The notes beneath the pieces are model-generated. The model searched no databases. It worked only from the letters and a program-made list of their open reading frames with translations, and was not told the origin of the DNA. Below, piece after piece: positions 46,201 to 57,410 of a stretch of DNA of 64,000 nt (the stretch's first letter is position 1; every line of letters begins with the position of its first letter). Source of the DNA: Ipomoea triloba (lineage: Eukaryota; Streptophyta; Magnoliopsida; Solanales; Convolvulaceae); contig NC_044920.1 in the NCBI RefSeq assembly GCF_003576645.1, forward strand, positions 12,647,433 to 12,711,432, read 5' to 3'. Both the position numbers and the translations under genes were made by a program.

Positions 46201-46988
46201 TCCACCAACTTTGAATCTCCCAGGAACCAGGATTTCTCAAAGATAATCGCAAACAAACAGTCATCTAAAAAAGGCATACTAAAGCATTCTAAATAATAGA
46301 GAAATACGTTAACTCCTGTGGAAAGTTGAGACCACTGACTAAAGATACAAGGCATAATTTAATTCAAGCTCAAACTCCAGTTCCAATTGCTTTCCTAGTG
46401 GTACAAGCAAGATTTTTCAAGTTGCGTTGCAGCTATAATTCCTTCTGATATTAACATCTTTAGCCTAAAATATTGCAAATTGACCCACTTTTCTGTAAAA
46501 TGAAATGAATACATACAGGAATTGATAAAGTTTACTGAATAAAAATTTCCGGCAGAAGTTAACTGAAAATTGAGGTCAACAGCAAGATGAAGAATACATG
46601 CCTGTTTAAAAATGGCGTCAGAGCTGAGGGGGCTCTCCTTGTTTCGACGGTGAGCCGGCGAGGAAGGCCTATATGCAAATTCAAACGTTACGGTATTATC
46701 AACTCCTCCGCCCACACCGCCATTTGCAACTTTGTGATCATTCCTCTCTTCCCTTGGATTTCCATCGCTGGGCTCGCCTCCGGATTTATTCAGCTCAGTC
46801 TCAGATTGCAATCCCCCGCCGCCGCCCTCGATCTCGTTCTTATCCTCAGAGCCATAGACTCCACTCTCCGCCGCCGCCGCCGTCGAACTCCGCCTCCTCC
46901 GTAGCCCCTGGTTGAGATCAGTACCACCTTGAATCTCACCATCTTCGGCGCTCGGAACCGTCGTTCCGACACACTCCGGCGACTTCAT
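40282..46988 (-). CDS. DGAT1: Diacylglycerol O-acyltransferase 1, 16 exons, 523 aa
   Basis: Catalyses the last step of triacylglycerol synthesis, acyl-CoA plus diacylglycerol, in the ER membrane (MBOAT family). Exons: 46988-46602, 45965-45885, 45705-45632, 45541-45466, 45293-45226, 44819-44696, 44312-44226, 43848-43747, 43662-43526, 42195-42114, 41998-41978, 41581-41519, 40870-40823, 40743-40681, 40600-40547, 40386-40282 (stop TGA). They sum to 1,572 nt with all phases compatible. Landmarks: acidic/Gly-rich cytosolic N-terminus with an RRRR cluster (residues 1-115), [20 protein letters not shown] (about 107-126), hydrophobic segments from residue about 134, FYKDWWN (394-400), and catalytic His449 in [10 protein letters not shown]. 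Length fits plant DGAT1. Intron 1 has a GC donor; exon 11 is 21 nt (YWRMWNM). Start chosen as the ATG opening the N-terminal frame. Confidence 0.97.
42718..42975. repeat. About 130-bp tandem duplication in DGAT1 intron 9
   Basis: 'cttgcaagtaaaaag-tcac' to 'gttttgaagtatatatga' occurs twice (about 42,725-42,850 and 42,857-42,975), sharing 'ttgttcaaaaagttatgaaa' and 'attattcttcttttgtgaat'. It lies in the 1.33-kb intron between exons 9 and 10, well away from splice sites. Confidence 0.85.
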
Positions 46989-47210
46989 GACACCACCCTC
47001 ACCGCCAATTGTTAACTGTAGAGAGAGAAACTAATGCAGAATCGGATGCATTAGAGAGAGAAATAGATGCCAAAAGTATTCCCCATTTTTGTATCTGTAA
47101 TTTTCATGCAACAAAAAAAAAAAAAANAAAAAAAAAAAAAAAGTCTCTCATCTATCAAAAGGTGATGAGTGATTGGGCGACATTTCGTGTACCGATTTCG
47201 ATTCGTTGAT
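46989..47210 (-). other. Probable DGAT1 5' untranslated/promoter region
   Basis: The GAGAGAGAAA repeats at 47,021-47,066 resemble the CT/GA-rich leaders common in plant 5' UTRs. An A-run with one undetermined base (N) spans about 47,111-47,142. No TATA box is assigned with confidence. Confidence 0.4.
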
Positions 47211-47739
47211 TAAGGCGGTTCAATTTGTCTTTTTCTTCAATGATTTAATTATTGCGAAAATGTTTTTTTACCCAAATCAAAATAATCATTATGATTTGTA
47301 AAACCTACAATTCAAATTGATGAGTTGTTATTAAAATAAAAAAATAAAAAAATACACTCATTCTTTATAAGGTAGTATGTGTTATACAATTTTTCAATTT
47401 TTTAGTTGACAATGAGTTGTTATTTAATACGATTAATTTTAAAATATTAATCCTTATATGGACATTATGTGGTAATGTAGTGTCGAGTTATATATCAAAT
47501 TTAAAATAATTCTTTAAAAAAATGAAATAAAATAAATGACTTCGGTGGCCACTTCCATTGTTGTCCTTACTGATCAGATGAAGGGTGGAGGTAACCATGG
47601 TTACCCCAGCCTTCGTTTGACTTGGATGAAGCGAGAGGTAGTCATGGTTGTTCCCTCTTTCATTTGATTTGGACAAAGACCACTAAAATCATATCTAGGT
47701 TTCTTACATAAAATATGTCAATCTTTTGCACCTCAAAAA
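47211..47739. other. Intergenic, nothing recognised
   Basis: AT-rich DNA with a small imperfect duplication (GGTAACCATGGTTACC-like region 47,590-47,610 and GGTAGTCATGGTTGTTCC at 47,638). Confidence 0.5.
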
Positions 47740-49460
47740 TATCAGAGGATGTTTTCAACATTTTTGTTAATGTTTCATTGTAGGAGAAGCAATAAATGTT
47801 GCTAGCAAATTCATCACAAATACAATATCAAGCATGATATGATTATTAAACTTCTAGTCAATAGTCATACAATAGTGTTCCAATTTCAATAAAGTAATAG
47901 ACTTTCGGTTCCAAAATATCTTTATTATTCTCGTTGAGTCTAAATAGTTCATTATCTACTTCAAGAGATTGGATAACCATTAGTGTAATAAGTAAATGAT
48001 ATTTATCCATATAAAACATCTCTAAGACATTTTTCAAGATATGATAACTTGTGTATAAAATTCCTTCACTGATATGCTCAATCTACTAGTTGAGACAATA
48101 CATGATTTTTCCAAGTCTTTTATTTCAAGCTCTATCTTTAGGCATGAGCTAATATATTAAACTCTTTATGTATTTCAATAATATTTATACTATCAACATA
48201 AACTGAGATAATAAATAAATAACTCAATTATGCATCTCTTTAATGAACACATAATGGCACATGTTATTTGCATATTCCTTTTTAGGAGGAAAAACGCGTA
48301 ATCGATTATTAATTATTACTAGTCGTATAAAGACATTTTTAATTTAATACTATACATGTTGCGATTATCATTCTTCTCTCATTTTGAAAATTTTAAATCC
48401 ATTAGCGACTTTTCAAATATATATTAACGTCTAATGACCTATATGTATGTGGTCATGACATTCATCAACTGCGTATCTAAATTTAATATTCACTAGCTAT
48501 GAGGTTAAGTAGAAAAACTTAATGTCATCCATTATATTGTGTGACAGTGAGAGAATATATTTGATCAAAATCAATTATTTGTCTCTATGTATACCCTTGA
48601 ATTACAAATCTCGCTTTATATCACACCAACTCATTATTCTTATTTCTCTTTCGTACAAATACCCATTTGTAACTTATTACTTGATTAAAATTCAACGGTG
48701 TATGTGTTATAGAGATAATGCATTTCTTTTTAGCGAGCTGAGTTATGCATTAATTGCTCATTTATATATTAAACAGTTAGGGCGCTTTGGAACCTAGTTC
48801 TGGATCCGAATTGTCCTATAATATGAACAATTATAAATGCAATTGTGTTGTCGACAACTATAATATTTGCATTTTATATTTCTCCCCATTCATAAATTTC
48901 ATGGCAATTTCTAAATCAACTAGATTGTGGACATTTTCCAAAGATATTTAGATCTGATTTTGCTCTACATTCCAGTATTATGGTTATTTGGCACACCTAT
49001 AAATTTATTAGGGTTCTTCACCTTCTAGACGAACATCTTCAAGACATAATTCTTTATGGGATTTCAAGAGTTGTGAAATTATTTACTAGATTTAGCTTTT
49101 CACATATTTTTGCTCTAATAGGTCTCCCATACTTCTGGTGTCAAGGAGTATCGATAGATATATTCGGTCCAAGTTGACGAAGTTATGGACATAGCCACTC
49201 TTTTATGATTAGTAAATATGTTTGACAAATTATTTACTAAATGTTGCAAATTGATTATTTTCTGAATTTCCAGTTTAATCTAATTATTATGTAAATTTAA
49301 ATACTATGAAGATCTTTCTCATTCCATGAATTTTTTGGCATTATATTAGATCTGGGCTCTTATTTCTCCCTAATGCTACGAAATAATATTCATAGAGTAT
49401 GCAACCACCCAAATATTATATTGATCCGCTATCATGGGTTATAAGTATTTAAACAATAGA
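47740..49460 (-). pseudogene. Ty1/copia pol relic (linker, RT, RNase H start)
   Basis: The minus strand preserves a colinear copia pol in all three frames. GRPIRAK is near 49,120. The RT start reads YKWVFVRKRNKNNELV (about 48,670-48,620), then FVIQGY and IIDFDQIYSL (48,600-48,550). LDTQLMNVMTTYI is near 48,480-48,440, NNMCHYVFIKEM near 48,270-48,230, KDLGK-like and IEHISEGILYTQV near 48,090-48,040, and MVIQSLEVDNELFRLNENNK then IGTLLY near 47,985-47,870. Many stops and frameshifts occur. No LTRs are found, so it is an old fragment. Confidence 0.75.
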
Positions 49461-51499
49461 TAGAGGTTTATAACCAACATATATATCTAATTTTCATTGA
49501 TAGCTCCTAGAGGTATGTTGTGGTGGTGATACAGGAAAATGAACTACACACTAATAATAAAATGCATATAGGGAAATGATCAGTTATACACCACGCACTA
49601 ATGTAAGCGAGAATAATCATGATATGCAGATTTGGATTATATATCTCTAACAATAAAACAAATAATTTAGAAATTTTCCTACACATATGCTTTATAAAAC
49701 ACTCATGTGAAGAAGGGAGACTACTGTTTGACATGTATATAATATCCAACAAGATTAATAAAAATCCGACTCATCATATTCTGCCAAAAGTGACCTAATC
49801 GCTCATAACATAATTTAAAAGAATTTGGTTCTTTAAATTTTAAAATGATCACAACTTATAGTACTCAAAAGTATATGTAGTTCTCTAAGAGTGACAAATC
49901 TATGTTTTCAAAAAAAAAAAAGAGTGACAAATCTATCTATACATTAAAGTAGGAACATTTGTTGAATAAACTGGGAAAGAAATTCGCCAAATGAAACAAC
50001 ATAGTTTTGATTGTTGTCTATAGTCTGCATTGGTTTTAGGGAATTGTTTTCACACCATTGGTTGTTCAGATTTTTTAGAAAAAAAAAAAGTATGTGAGTA
50101 TATATATAGAGTAGTATTAACGATAATTATTCCAAGAATATGATTATGTGAATTGCATGTGAGGAATCTATTTTCTCTATTGATTTTTCATATTTGAATA
50201 AGAATAATAATGATAATTATTACCGATTATATTTTTTATATCAAAATATATTATAAGATAACCAATTTCCAAAACAAATATATGAGGTTATCTATTTTTA
50301 TTTTTTTTGGTTAAACATGCATTTGTTGAATCATTACTTCTCATTACCTAATAAAACCTTCAAGTTTTGCTGTCTTTTGAGAGAGGTATTTCAAAATAAG
50401 ATTTTTTTTTTCGGAGGGGGAAAGGAGGGGGGGGGGGGAATATGTCTATCTATAAATACACTCACACTCACACACTTTGGGAGACTCATGTTCTCTAAGT
50501 CTCACTACAAGCATATAAATTCTTGCATTAAACTCAAATTCTTCATTAAATTTGTAAGATATTAATGTCTCATCAATTCATTATTGCTTGCTAGTTAAGT
50601 CCCTTAAGTACCAAAAACGCAACCAAGGTACGTTTGGTTAAAACATACGAAGTTAGAGAGATATGCAATAGTATTCAAATAAAAAAGCAAGGAGTGTGTT
50701 TTCCATGATGAAGAGGTACAACAATTTACATACATATTTCGATTTTATCATGTTTGTGTTGATTTAATTTTTACTAATCTTTTTAATGGTTTGGTTGCGG
50801 GAAACATATTTTAATGCATTAATACCTAAAGGAGTAAGTCATGAAATTCAAAAATGTTCTTAGAGAATGAGGTGTCTATTGCTTGTTAAGTTAATTAGTA
50901 TGTTAATTTCAATGCGTCATTAATATTAAAGGGTTGGTAATTATTTAATATGGTTATTAGAATTATTAAATATAATGTTCTATCTTTGTTTGACATATGT
51001 TATTGGTAGGATGACTGAAATTTACCCACGACTAGACAAGATTATTGATGAGAAGCGTTCAAGATTAATTGCTTTAAAAAAAACAACAAAATAAGAGATT
51101 TATTAATAAGAAGTAAGTGTCTTACATATAATGGCCCAAAAGTGACTATAAATCAAATAAGACCTAAAGAAGAGGCCCATACTAGACTAAAGAACAAATA
51201 AATTAAAGAATAGACCCAAGCCCACGCCTAAAGAATGAAAACTAATAAAATAAAATGCTCAAGCTAACCAAAACTCAAACCTAAATAAAGAAATATCTAA
51301 AAACATAATGAGTGTGAATGAAGGTTATACCCTTCATTTATGTCCGTTTTTTCCGTTACGTTTTATGTATACATTATGCTATAAAAGTTATACTATACAA
51401 TATTTTGGACAAATATACCCCTACCATTATAACTTCCGTTATCTTTTCCACTATTGTTACCATGCACATGCATCTACCATATATTTTCTTATCTTTTTC

Positions 51500-51500
<1 letters not shown>
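49461..51500. other. Intergenic, nothing recognised
   Basis: AT-rich DNA. It contains a short direct duplication GAGTGACAAATCTAT (49,888 and 49,922), a G-run (about 12 G near 50,428-50,440) and no coherent domain on either strand. Confidence 0.5.
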
Positions 51501-51504
<4 letters not shown>

Positions 51505-51535
<31 letters not shown>

Positions 51536-51537
51536 TT
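51505..51537. repeat. (ATA)n microsatellite
   Basis: Eleven or so ATA/AAT trinucleotides. Confidence 0.95.
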
Positions 51538-51749
51538 ATACACATTATATATTAGAGTTATATGTTAGTTATTTTCTAAAATATAGAAACAGAGTCTCTT
51601 GGCTTTCGTCAATATTTGCAGTATATGCTTGGCAGAAGTGATGATATATATCTTGATACTAGGCTTGAGAAATTTGAGTTAACTGTTGAACAACGAATTT
51701 TAACTCTGCTTGTAAGTGAATGTCTTTTGGCTAGCAAAAACAAAAGCAA

Positions 51750-52090
51750 AGGAGTTGTTTACTAACTTGGAAAAATGGAAAATTTTCCAAAAAAATGGAG
51801 AAATGAAGAAGTGGAGAAAGAAAAAATGGAGAGATTGTTTACTAAATTCATTTTTCCAAATCCATTCTCAACTCCATTTCTCCAAATCTTACACAAATTT
51901 GGAGAGAAGGAAATTAGGGAGTTTACTAACTTGGAAAAATGGAAAATTTTCCAAAAAATGGAGAAATGAAGAAGTGGAGAAAGAAAAAATGGAGAGATTG
52001 TTTACTAAATTCATTTTTTCAAATCCATTCTCAACTCCATTTCTCCAAATCTTATACAAATTTGGAGAGAATGAAATGGAGAAGAGATGG
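51750..52090. repeat. About 165-bp tandem duplication with internal inverted symmetry
   Basis: Two copies (about 51,755-51,918 and 51,919-52,085) share 'gtttactaacttggaaaaat', 'ggagaaatgaagaagtggag', 'atggagagattgtttactaa' and 'tccattctcaactccatttc'. Within each unit, purine-rich (GGAGAAATGG, AATTTGGAGA) and pyrimidine-rich (CCATTTCTCC, TCCAAATC) arms are complementary, so each can fold. A related purine-rich stretch is at 55,965-56,100. Confidence 0.8.
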
Positions 52091-52936
52091 GTGAACAATG
52101 CTCAACTTACACAGAGGTCCAATGTTTGAATCCTGCTGGACGTAGTTTTCTTCAGCGAATTTCTGTTTTTTGCACAGCTTACACGGAGGTGCGCCTAATT
52201 TGGTAATTCAATTCTGTTTTTTTTTTCCTTGCGCCTAACTCCGTTTTCTTTATTATTATTATTATTACTAGTATTTTTGCCCGTGCGTTGCACGGAATGA
52301 ATTATAATGTTTTAAGAATATTTAAATCAATATATAATTATATAAATAATCAATATTATATAGTGCAAATGATGAAAATTGTTGGATCGATTATGTTTTC
52401 TAATGTTATCCTTGCTTGAGTTCAAGCAAATAATTGGTCAATTACCCGTGCGATGCACGGATAAATATTTTAAATTATATATTTAGATAATAAAATTAAA
52501 GATAGAATAATAAAAAAATTCTAATATTGAACGTGTACAATTATTTTATTATGTGATTAGTGTAAAAATATCACTCAATATAATATTTGTTCTCTTGTAA
52601 TATTGAATTGCTTGTATATATTGATAGTCACAATATTTTACCAAAAAAACATATTATACAATATTGTGTTATTAGATACAACACGTGATTTTAAAACATT
52701 TGAATTCAAATAAATCAAATGTGCCTAGAATATAAACATAATTATGCAAATTACACATACATATATAAAATATGCCAGTAATATGCATAGTCCACATATA
52801 TATATTGTATACATGTCATTTAATATAGATACATATAAAAGATAATCATTGCTATTATTTTAGTCATCTAATCTAAGTAAATAAATAAATAAAATACAAT
52901 AAATAAATGAATAAATAAAAAGTCTAATGAAATAAA

Positions 52937-53001
<65 letters not shown>
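52937..53001. repeat. (TA)n microsatellite
   Basis: About 32 TA units within the non-autonomous Helitron. Confidence 0.97.
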
Positions 53002-53003
<2 letters not shown>

Positions 53004-53293
53004 CTTCTTAAAATTGTTTTCGGCAAAACCAAAAAAAATTTATCTCAATCTTTTAACCCTAACACCCCGTACAATCGAATCAATCGTACCCTAATTGTCT
53101 AAGCAGTATATTAGGCATTTACTCCATTGAGTAAAATGAAAGTAAGAACCAATATGGGTAGAGTTTTATTATGTGGCTGAAAAAAGCAAGAGATACAATG
53201 AAAATTGATGAATTATGGTAAGGTAAAAAAAAATCTTGAAATGTAATGATTTATATATTAGTCTCAAAATCAATTAGATACAAATTATATTAG

Positions 53294-53298
<5 letters not shown>

Positions 53299-53366
<68 letters not shown>
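53299..53366. repeat. (TA)n microsatellite
   Basis: About 33 TA units within the non-autonomous Helitron. Confidence 0.97.
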
Positions 53367-53369
<3 letters not shown>

Positions 53370-53673
53370 GTTGAATAATTATAGTACATTAATGTCAAAA
53401 AAATTATTCAATTATTCTTTAGTTATAATTATAATTATAATAATATTATACTTATATATATATTACTTAAATAGTTACAGGGAATGAGAATTACCATAAT
53501 GATTACAATAAATAAAAATTAGGCAATTATATAAATATTTAATTATTAAGTTAAGTATTTGCACCTAAAGAAAAGATAACTATAATTTATTTTGTGCCAA
53601 TAATATTATACTTAAGTATAAAAATATGTATATAGATTATCATAAAGTAATCATAAAAATCACATGGGAGTAG

Positions 53674-53674
53674 N

Positions 53675-53751
<77 letters not shown>
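53674..53751. repeat. (TA)n microsatellite bordering an undetermined base
   Basis: About 38 TA units. Position 53,674 is N, so the tract length may be an assembly artefact. Confidence 0.95.
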
Positions 53752-53753
<2 letters not shown>

Positions 53754-55659
53754 TACAAAATCAATTATCAATTATATTTTATAATGGCAGGTATAAAAAA
53801 ACCATAAAAAGATCATAATAATTACTCAAAAGAAGGGAATGATAATCTATTTTTGTACTAATAATATTATACCTTAAATATAAAATAAAAATATTAGACA
53901 ATTCTGTTAATAAATAATTAATATTTTGATACATTAATTTCGGCTAGGAATTGAAATAATTAGGTTGGAAATAATTAATAAGAATATTAGGCAATAACAA
54001 TGTCATGAAAATGTGTTATTGGAATCCAATTTGCAGTCTTAGACAATTTTATATGTTATTATGATTAGATAATTATATTATTATTAAAATAAATATAGAA
54101 AACTAAAGAAGAAATAATTTAAAAAATAAATATAATGTCAACTATTATATAATAAAAATGCATACTACATGTTAATGGTGTAGAAAAGATATCTAATAGT
54201 ATAACTTAACTAACCGACCAACTTTTGCAATATATATACTTACAACATTAGATTTTGAATATCTGAACCCATAAGAGAGTGCAGAAATATAAAGGTCACA
54301 ATTAATTTAAAATTTTCATGAGAGAGACCACTTAGACAACACAAACTCATTCATCTATCAACTATAGAGTTTTTTTTTTTTTTAATAAAAACTATAGAGT
54401 TATTTTTAAAGAAAACCTGCATCCAATCTCGTTTCATGCTTGCAACAATCTGCAACACTCTCTTTGATACGCCACTCTTGTAGTCACCTTTCATTAAAAG
54501 TTAAAACTGATGGAGGAAGAGAAGTCAAAATTAGGCATTTCAACTCCTACAACCCACAAAGATTTGGAAGAAAGCATATTCGATAATTATCTAAGCATTT
54601 TGGATGGAGATGCACCAATTCATAGAGACAATTAATCATTATCCTTAACAATTTAGTTTACACATGAAAAATGAGAAAAAAAGGGGACAGACTTAAACGA
54701 ATAGAAGATGAATTATTTTGACCCTCAGACCATTAGTATAACGATGCATGAAGAGGCTATGATCAACATGTTTATGAACAATTGGATGTTCTTCGAGGCT
54801 CAAAAGCTTGCAAACACCTGGCCCGTACATAAATAATTAATTCATATCATAAAAGGAAGATTTAGCGTAATATCATAACCTTGTAATATGATTTCTTACT
54901 GGAGGTGGAATGAGAAAACTACCAACATGATGAGGAGGCGAGGGAGGCAAGTGCAAAATGAAGAATTATAATTTTTTTGTCACCATCCATTGTATTTATA
55001 GGTAGGGAATGTGAGAATTATAAATTAATAATATCAAATTCCTTTTTCAATTTACCTCTTAATTAAATATTATTTCAATCAATTAGGAATCTTTATAGTT
55101 TTTCTATTAATTAATAATATTCGTTTCCTTTTCAATTTGTCAATAATGACTATTACCAATTATAATTAATAGATTAATAGATATTATTTAATAAAATTTT
55201 CCATTAATTAATAAAATTTTCTTACCAAATAAGCTTTACTAATTATTTTACTAATAAATTATGTAATTAAATATTAACGAAAGTTTGAGCAGGAAAAAAT
55301 TTGAAAAGATGATATTACTTTTATATATAGTATAGATAGTATAGAAGTATAGATTATATATAAATATATAGATTATATAGATATAGATTATTAGCATATA
55401 TATATGATTGACATTACCAAAAATTGTAACAATCAAAATCACATTCTTATCTCATTAATATTATTCTATCATAATAATTACCATAATTACTAATAACCTA
55501 TTATAATCAATTATAATTAATATTATTCTATCATTAATATTATTCTATAATAATAATAATTAATTAATATTTAATATTATTAATATTATTATTATTACCA
55601 TATTACTAAAATACCCTTATGTTTGAGCATGAGGATAATGCTTTTATATATAGTATAGA

Positions 55660-55743
55660 TTATTATTATTATCTTTATTATTATTATCTTTATTATTATT
55701 ATTATTATTATCTTCTTTTTCTCTTGCGCCTAATTCCGTTTTC

Positions 55744-55776
<33 letters not shown>

Positions 55777-55880
55777 GATAATAATAATATTAATAATAAT
55801 AATAATTATTATTATCGATGTTGTTATTATTATTATTATTATTATTGATGTTATTAGTATTATTATTATTATCTTTGTTG
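55660..55880. repeat. (TTA)n trinucleotide repeat block
   Basis: Interrupted ATT/TTA repeats with CTT and GAT variants, split by a unique phrase 'cttgcgcctaattccgtttt' at 55,724-55,743. Open frames here encode Ile/Tyr/Leu runs only. Confidence 0.95.
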
Positions 55881-55964
55881 TATAAATATACAAATGTTAT
55901 ATGGGATGATTGTATTTAATGAAGTTTTTGTATTTTGTTTTGTAATCAAACTATGTACTAAAAC

Positions 55965-56105
55965 TAAAGAAATGAAAAAATTGGAGAAATGGAGAAGGAA
56001 AATTGGAAAACTGGAAAACAGGAGGAATGGAGATGGAAAAATGGAAAACTGGAGAAATGGAAAATTGGAAATGGAAAAACAGAAAAATGAAGTAAACGAC
56101 CCCAA
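55965..56105. repeat. GGAGAAATGGAAAA purine repeat
   Basis: Imperfect repeats of GGA(G/A)AA(A/C)TGGA. It is similar in composition and wording to 51,755-52,085, on the other side of the Helitron region. Confidence 0.7.
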
Positions 56106-56289
56106 AGTGTTGGTAGCCTAGAATGTGCCTTTGCCTATTTCTTTAAACACAAGGTAATAAAATTCAATTTTCCAGTTCTCATGGATGGGAAAAAAAATAT
56201 ATAACGTTGTCTATTATCCACCTAAGGCCGGTAGATGAAAGAAGAATGCTACTTGATCGCCTCCACATCTCACACAAAAGGTTAAGGGT

Positions 56290-57410
56290 TACTCAAATGG
56301 AAGGCAATCAAGTTGAGAGTGATAACAATGAAGATGAGGAAGGTGATGGGGCTAAGAAATAAGAGGTGAAGAGGAAGCTCCAAGTGAGGGGGAGCAAACT
56401 TGGAGGCGAACAAGAAGAAAAAGTGGTCATAACTATGTTTCTGTCAGTTCATTGATTGGAGAGCTTCAACGGAGTATGGATTTGGGTTTTTCCACTCTTG
56501 GTAGTAAAGTTGATCATGACTTTTCCACTCTAAATAAGAGAGTTGATCATGGCTTTCAATGGCTTGCCAACATTGAATCTAAGATTGGCATTGAGGTCCC
56601 TTAGGAGTTACTTGATGATGATGTTGAGATGGATGTTGGTGGCACCTCACATGGACTTGACAAGGGCAAGGCCCCCATGATGGATTAGTGCTCATTTCTA
56701 GATACGTTGGCTAGAGAATTTCCTGACATTTCTATCCTTGCTTTTATTATAGTTTAACTATGTGTTTCTTTTGGTCTTATTGTGGATTAACTTGGCTTTC
56801 AATCTATCTATCTTGATGCTTCATTCTTTTGATTGTTGCCAAAAAGGGGAGATGATTTTGTGTCTTCATGTGCTATTGTGTGTGATAATATTATGCTCTT
56901 GATTTTATTTTGGAATATATTATGCTATAAAATGATATTACTCCGACATTGTTTATCAACAACAAAAAGGGGTATATTGTTAGCATTTATGCTATAATCT
57001 TGATTTTGATGTTAACAAACAAGGTAGCTAACAATTATATTGGAATGTGCAGGATATTGTATTTTGCATATTATGTACTGGATGGTTTTCCGGATGAAGT
57101 TACAAGATATACAAATGACAAAGGCAACAGGGGGACACAAAAATCAAGCAATGGGTCCATGGAATCCGTTGCAAGAACCGTTGAACCAACGATACAAGTA
57201 ACGAGTTCCACAAACCCATTGCCTGCCCGTTGGGGAGCAACGGGCTCCCTCACGAGTCCATGGAACCCAATGAGGAGCAACTGGTTCTACAAGACCTGTT
57301 GAGAGTCTTGTTGCTTCAACGGGTCCAAGGAACTCGTTGAGGAGCACGTGAGGTTGTGTAGTGAGCTACTTCCAATTTTAACGGATTAAGCAATGGTACT
57401 TCAAGTATTT
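56290..57410 (+). mobile_element. 3' end of a copia-like (Sirevirus-type?) element: ORF tail, polypurine tracts and LTR start
   Basis: The plus strand has a decayed open stretch (SLIGELQRSMDLGFSTLGSK, KRVDHGFQWLANIESKIGIE; about 56,450-56,602, then TAG). Two polypurine-type tracts follow: AAAAAGGGGAGA (56,841) and AACAAAAAGGGG (56,961-56,972). Then TGTTAGCATTTATGCTATAA starts an LTR at 56,978, with the phrase TTGATTTTGATGTTAACAAA common in such LTRs. The LTR's right end and the rest of the element are not found. Confidence 0.5.

Larger units (their letters stand above)
52268..55659 (-). mobile_element. Non-autonomous Helitron region with two candidate 5' ends
   Basis: The minus-strand 3' end is the CCGTGC-AAC-GCACGG hairpin followed by GCAAAAATA and CTAG (52,271-52,268), then T, an ideal Helitron terminus. 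A|TCTATACTATATATAAAAG 5' ends occur at 55,336 and again at 55,659. A second hairpin CCGTGC-ATC-GCACGG lies at 52,445-52,460 without a clear CTRR. This suggests one Helitron nested in or next to another. No coding content is recognised; three long (TA)n tracts lie inside. Confidence 0.7.

Noticed and set aside
46587..46915. Plus-strand open frames opposite DGAT1 exon 1
   Set aside because: Shadow frames of the GC-rich first exon; the minus-strand protein matches DGAT1.
50400..50445. G-run as a G-quadruplex regulatory element
   Set aside because: A single homopolymer-like run in AT-rich DNA with no adjacent gene; could be a sequencing artefact.
55619..55893. Ile/Tyr-rich open frames
   Set aside because: Translations of the (TTA)n repeat.
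57120..57345. Coding potential on both strands (60-117 codons)
   Set aside because: The frames come from inverted CAACGGG/CCCGTTG words within LTR-like DNA; no domain is recognised.
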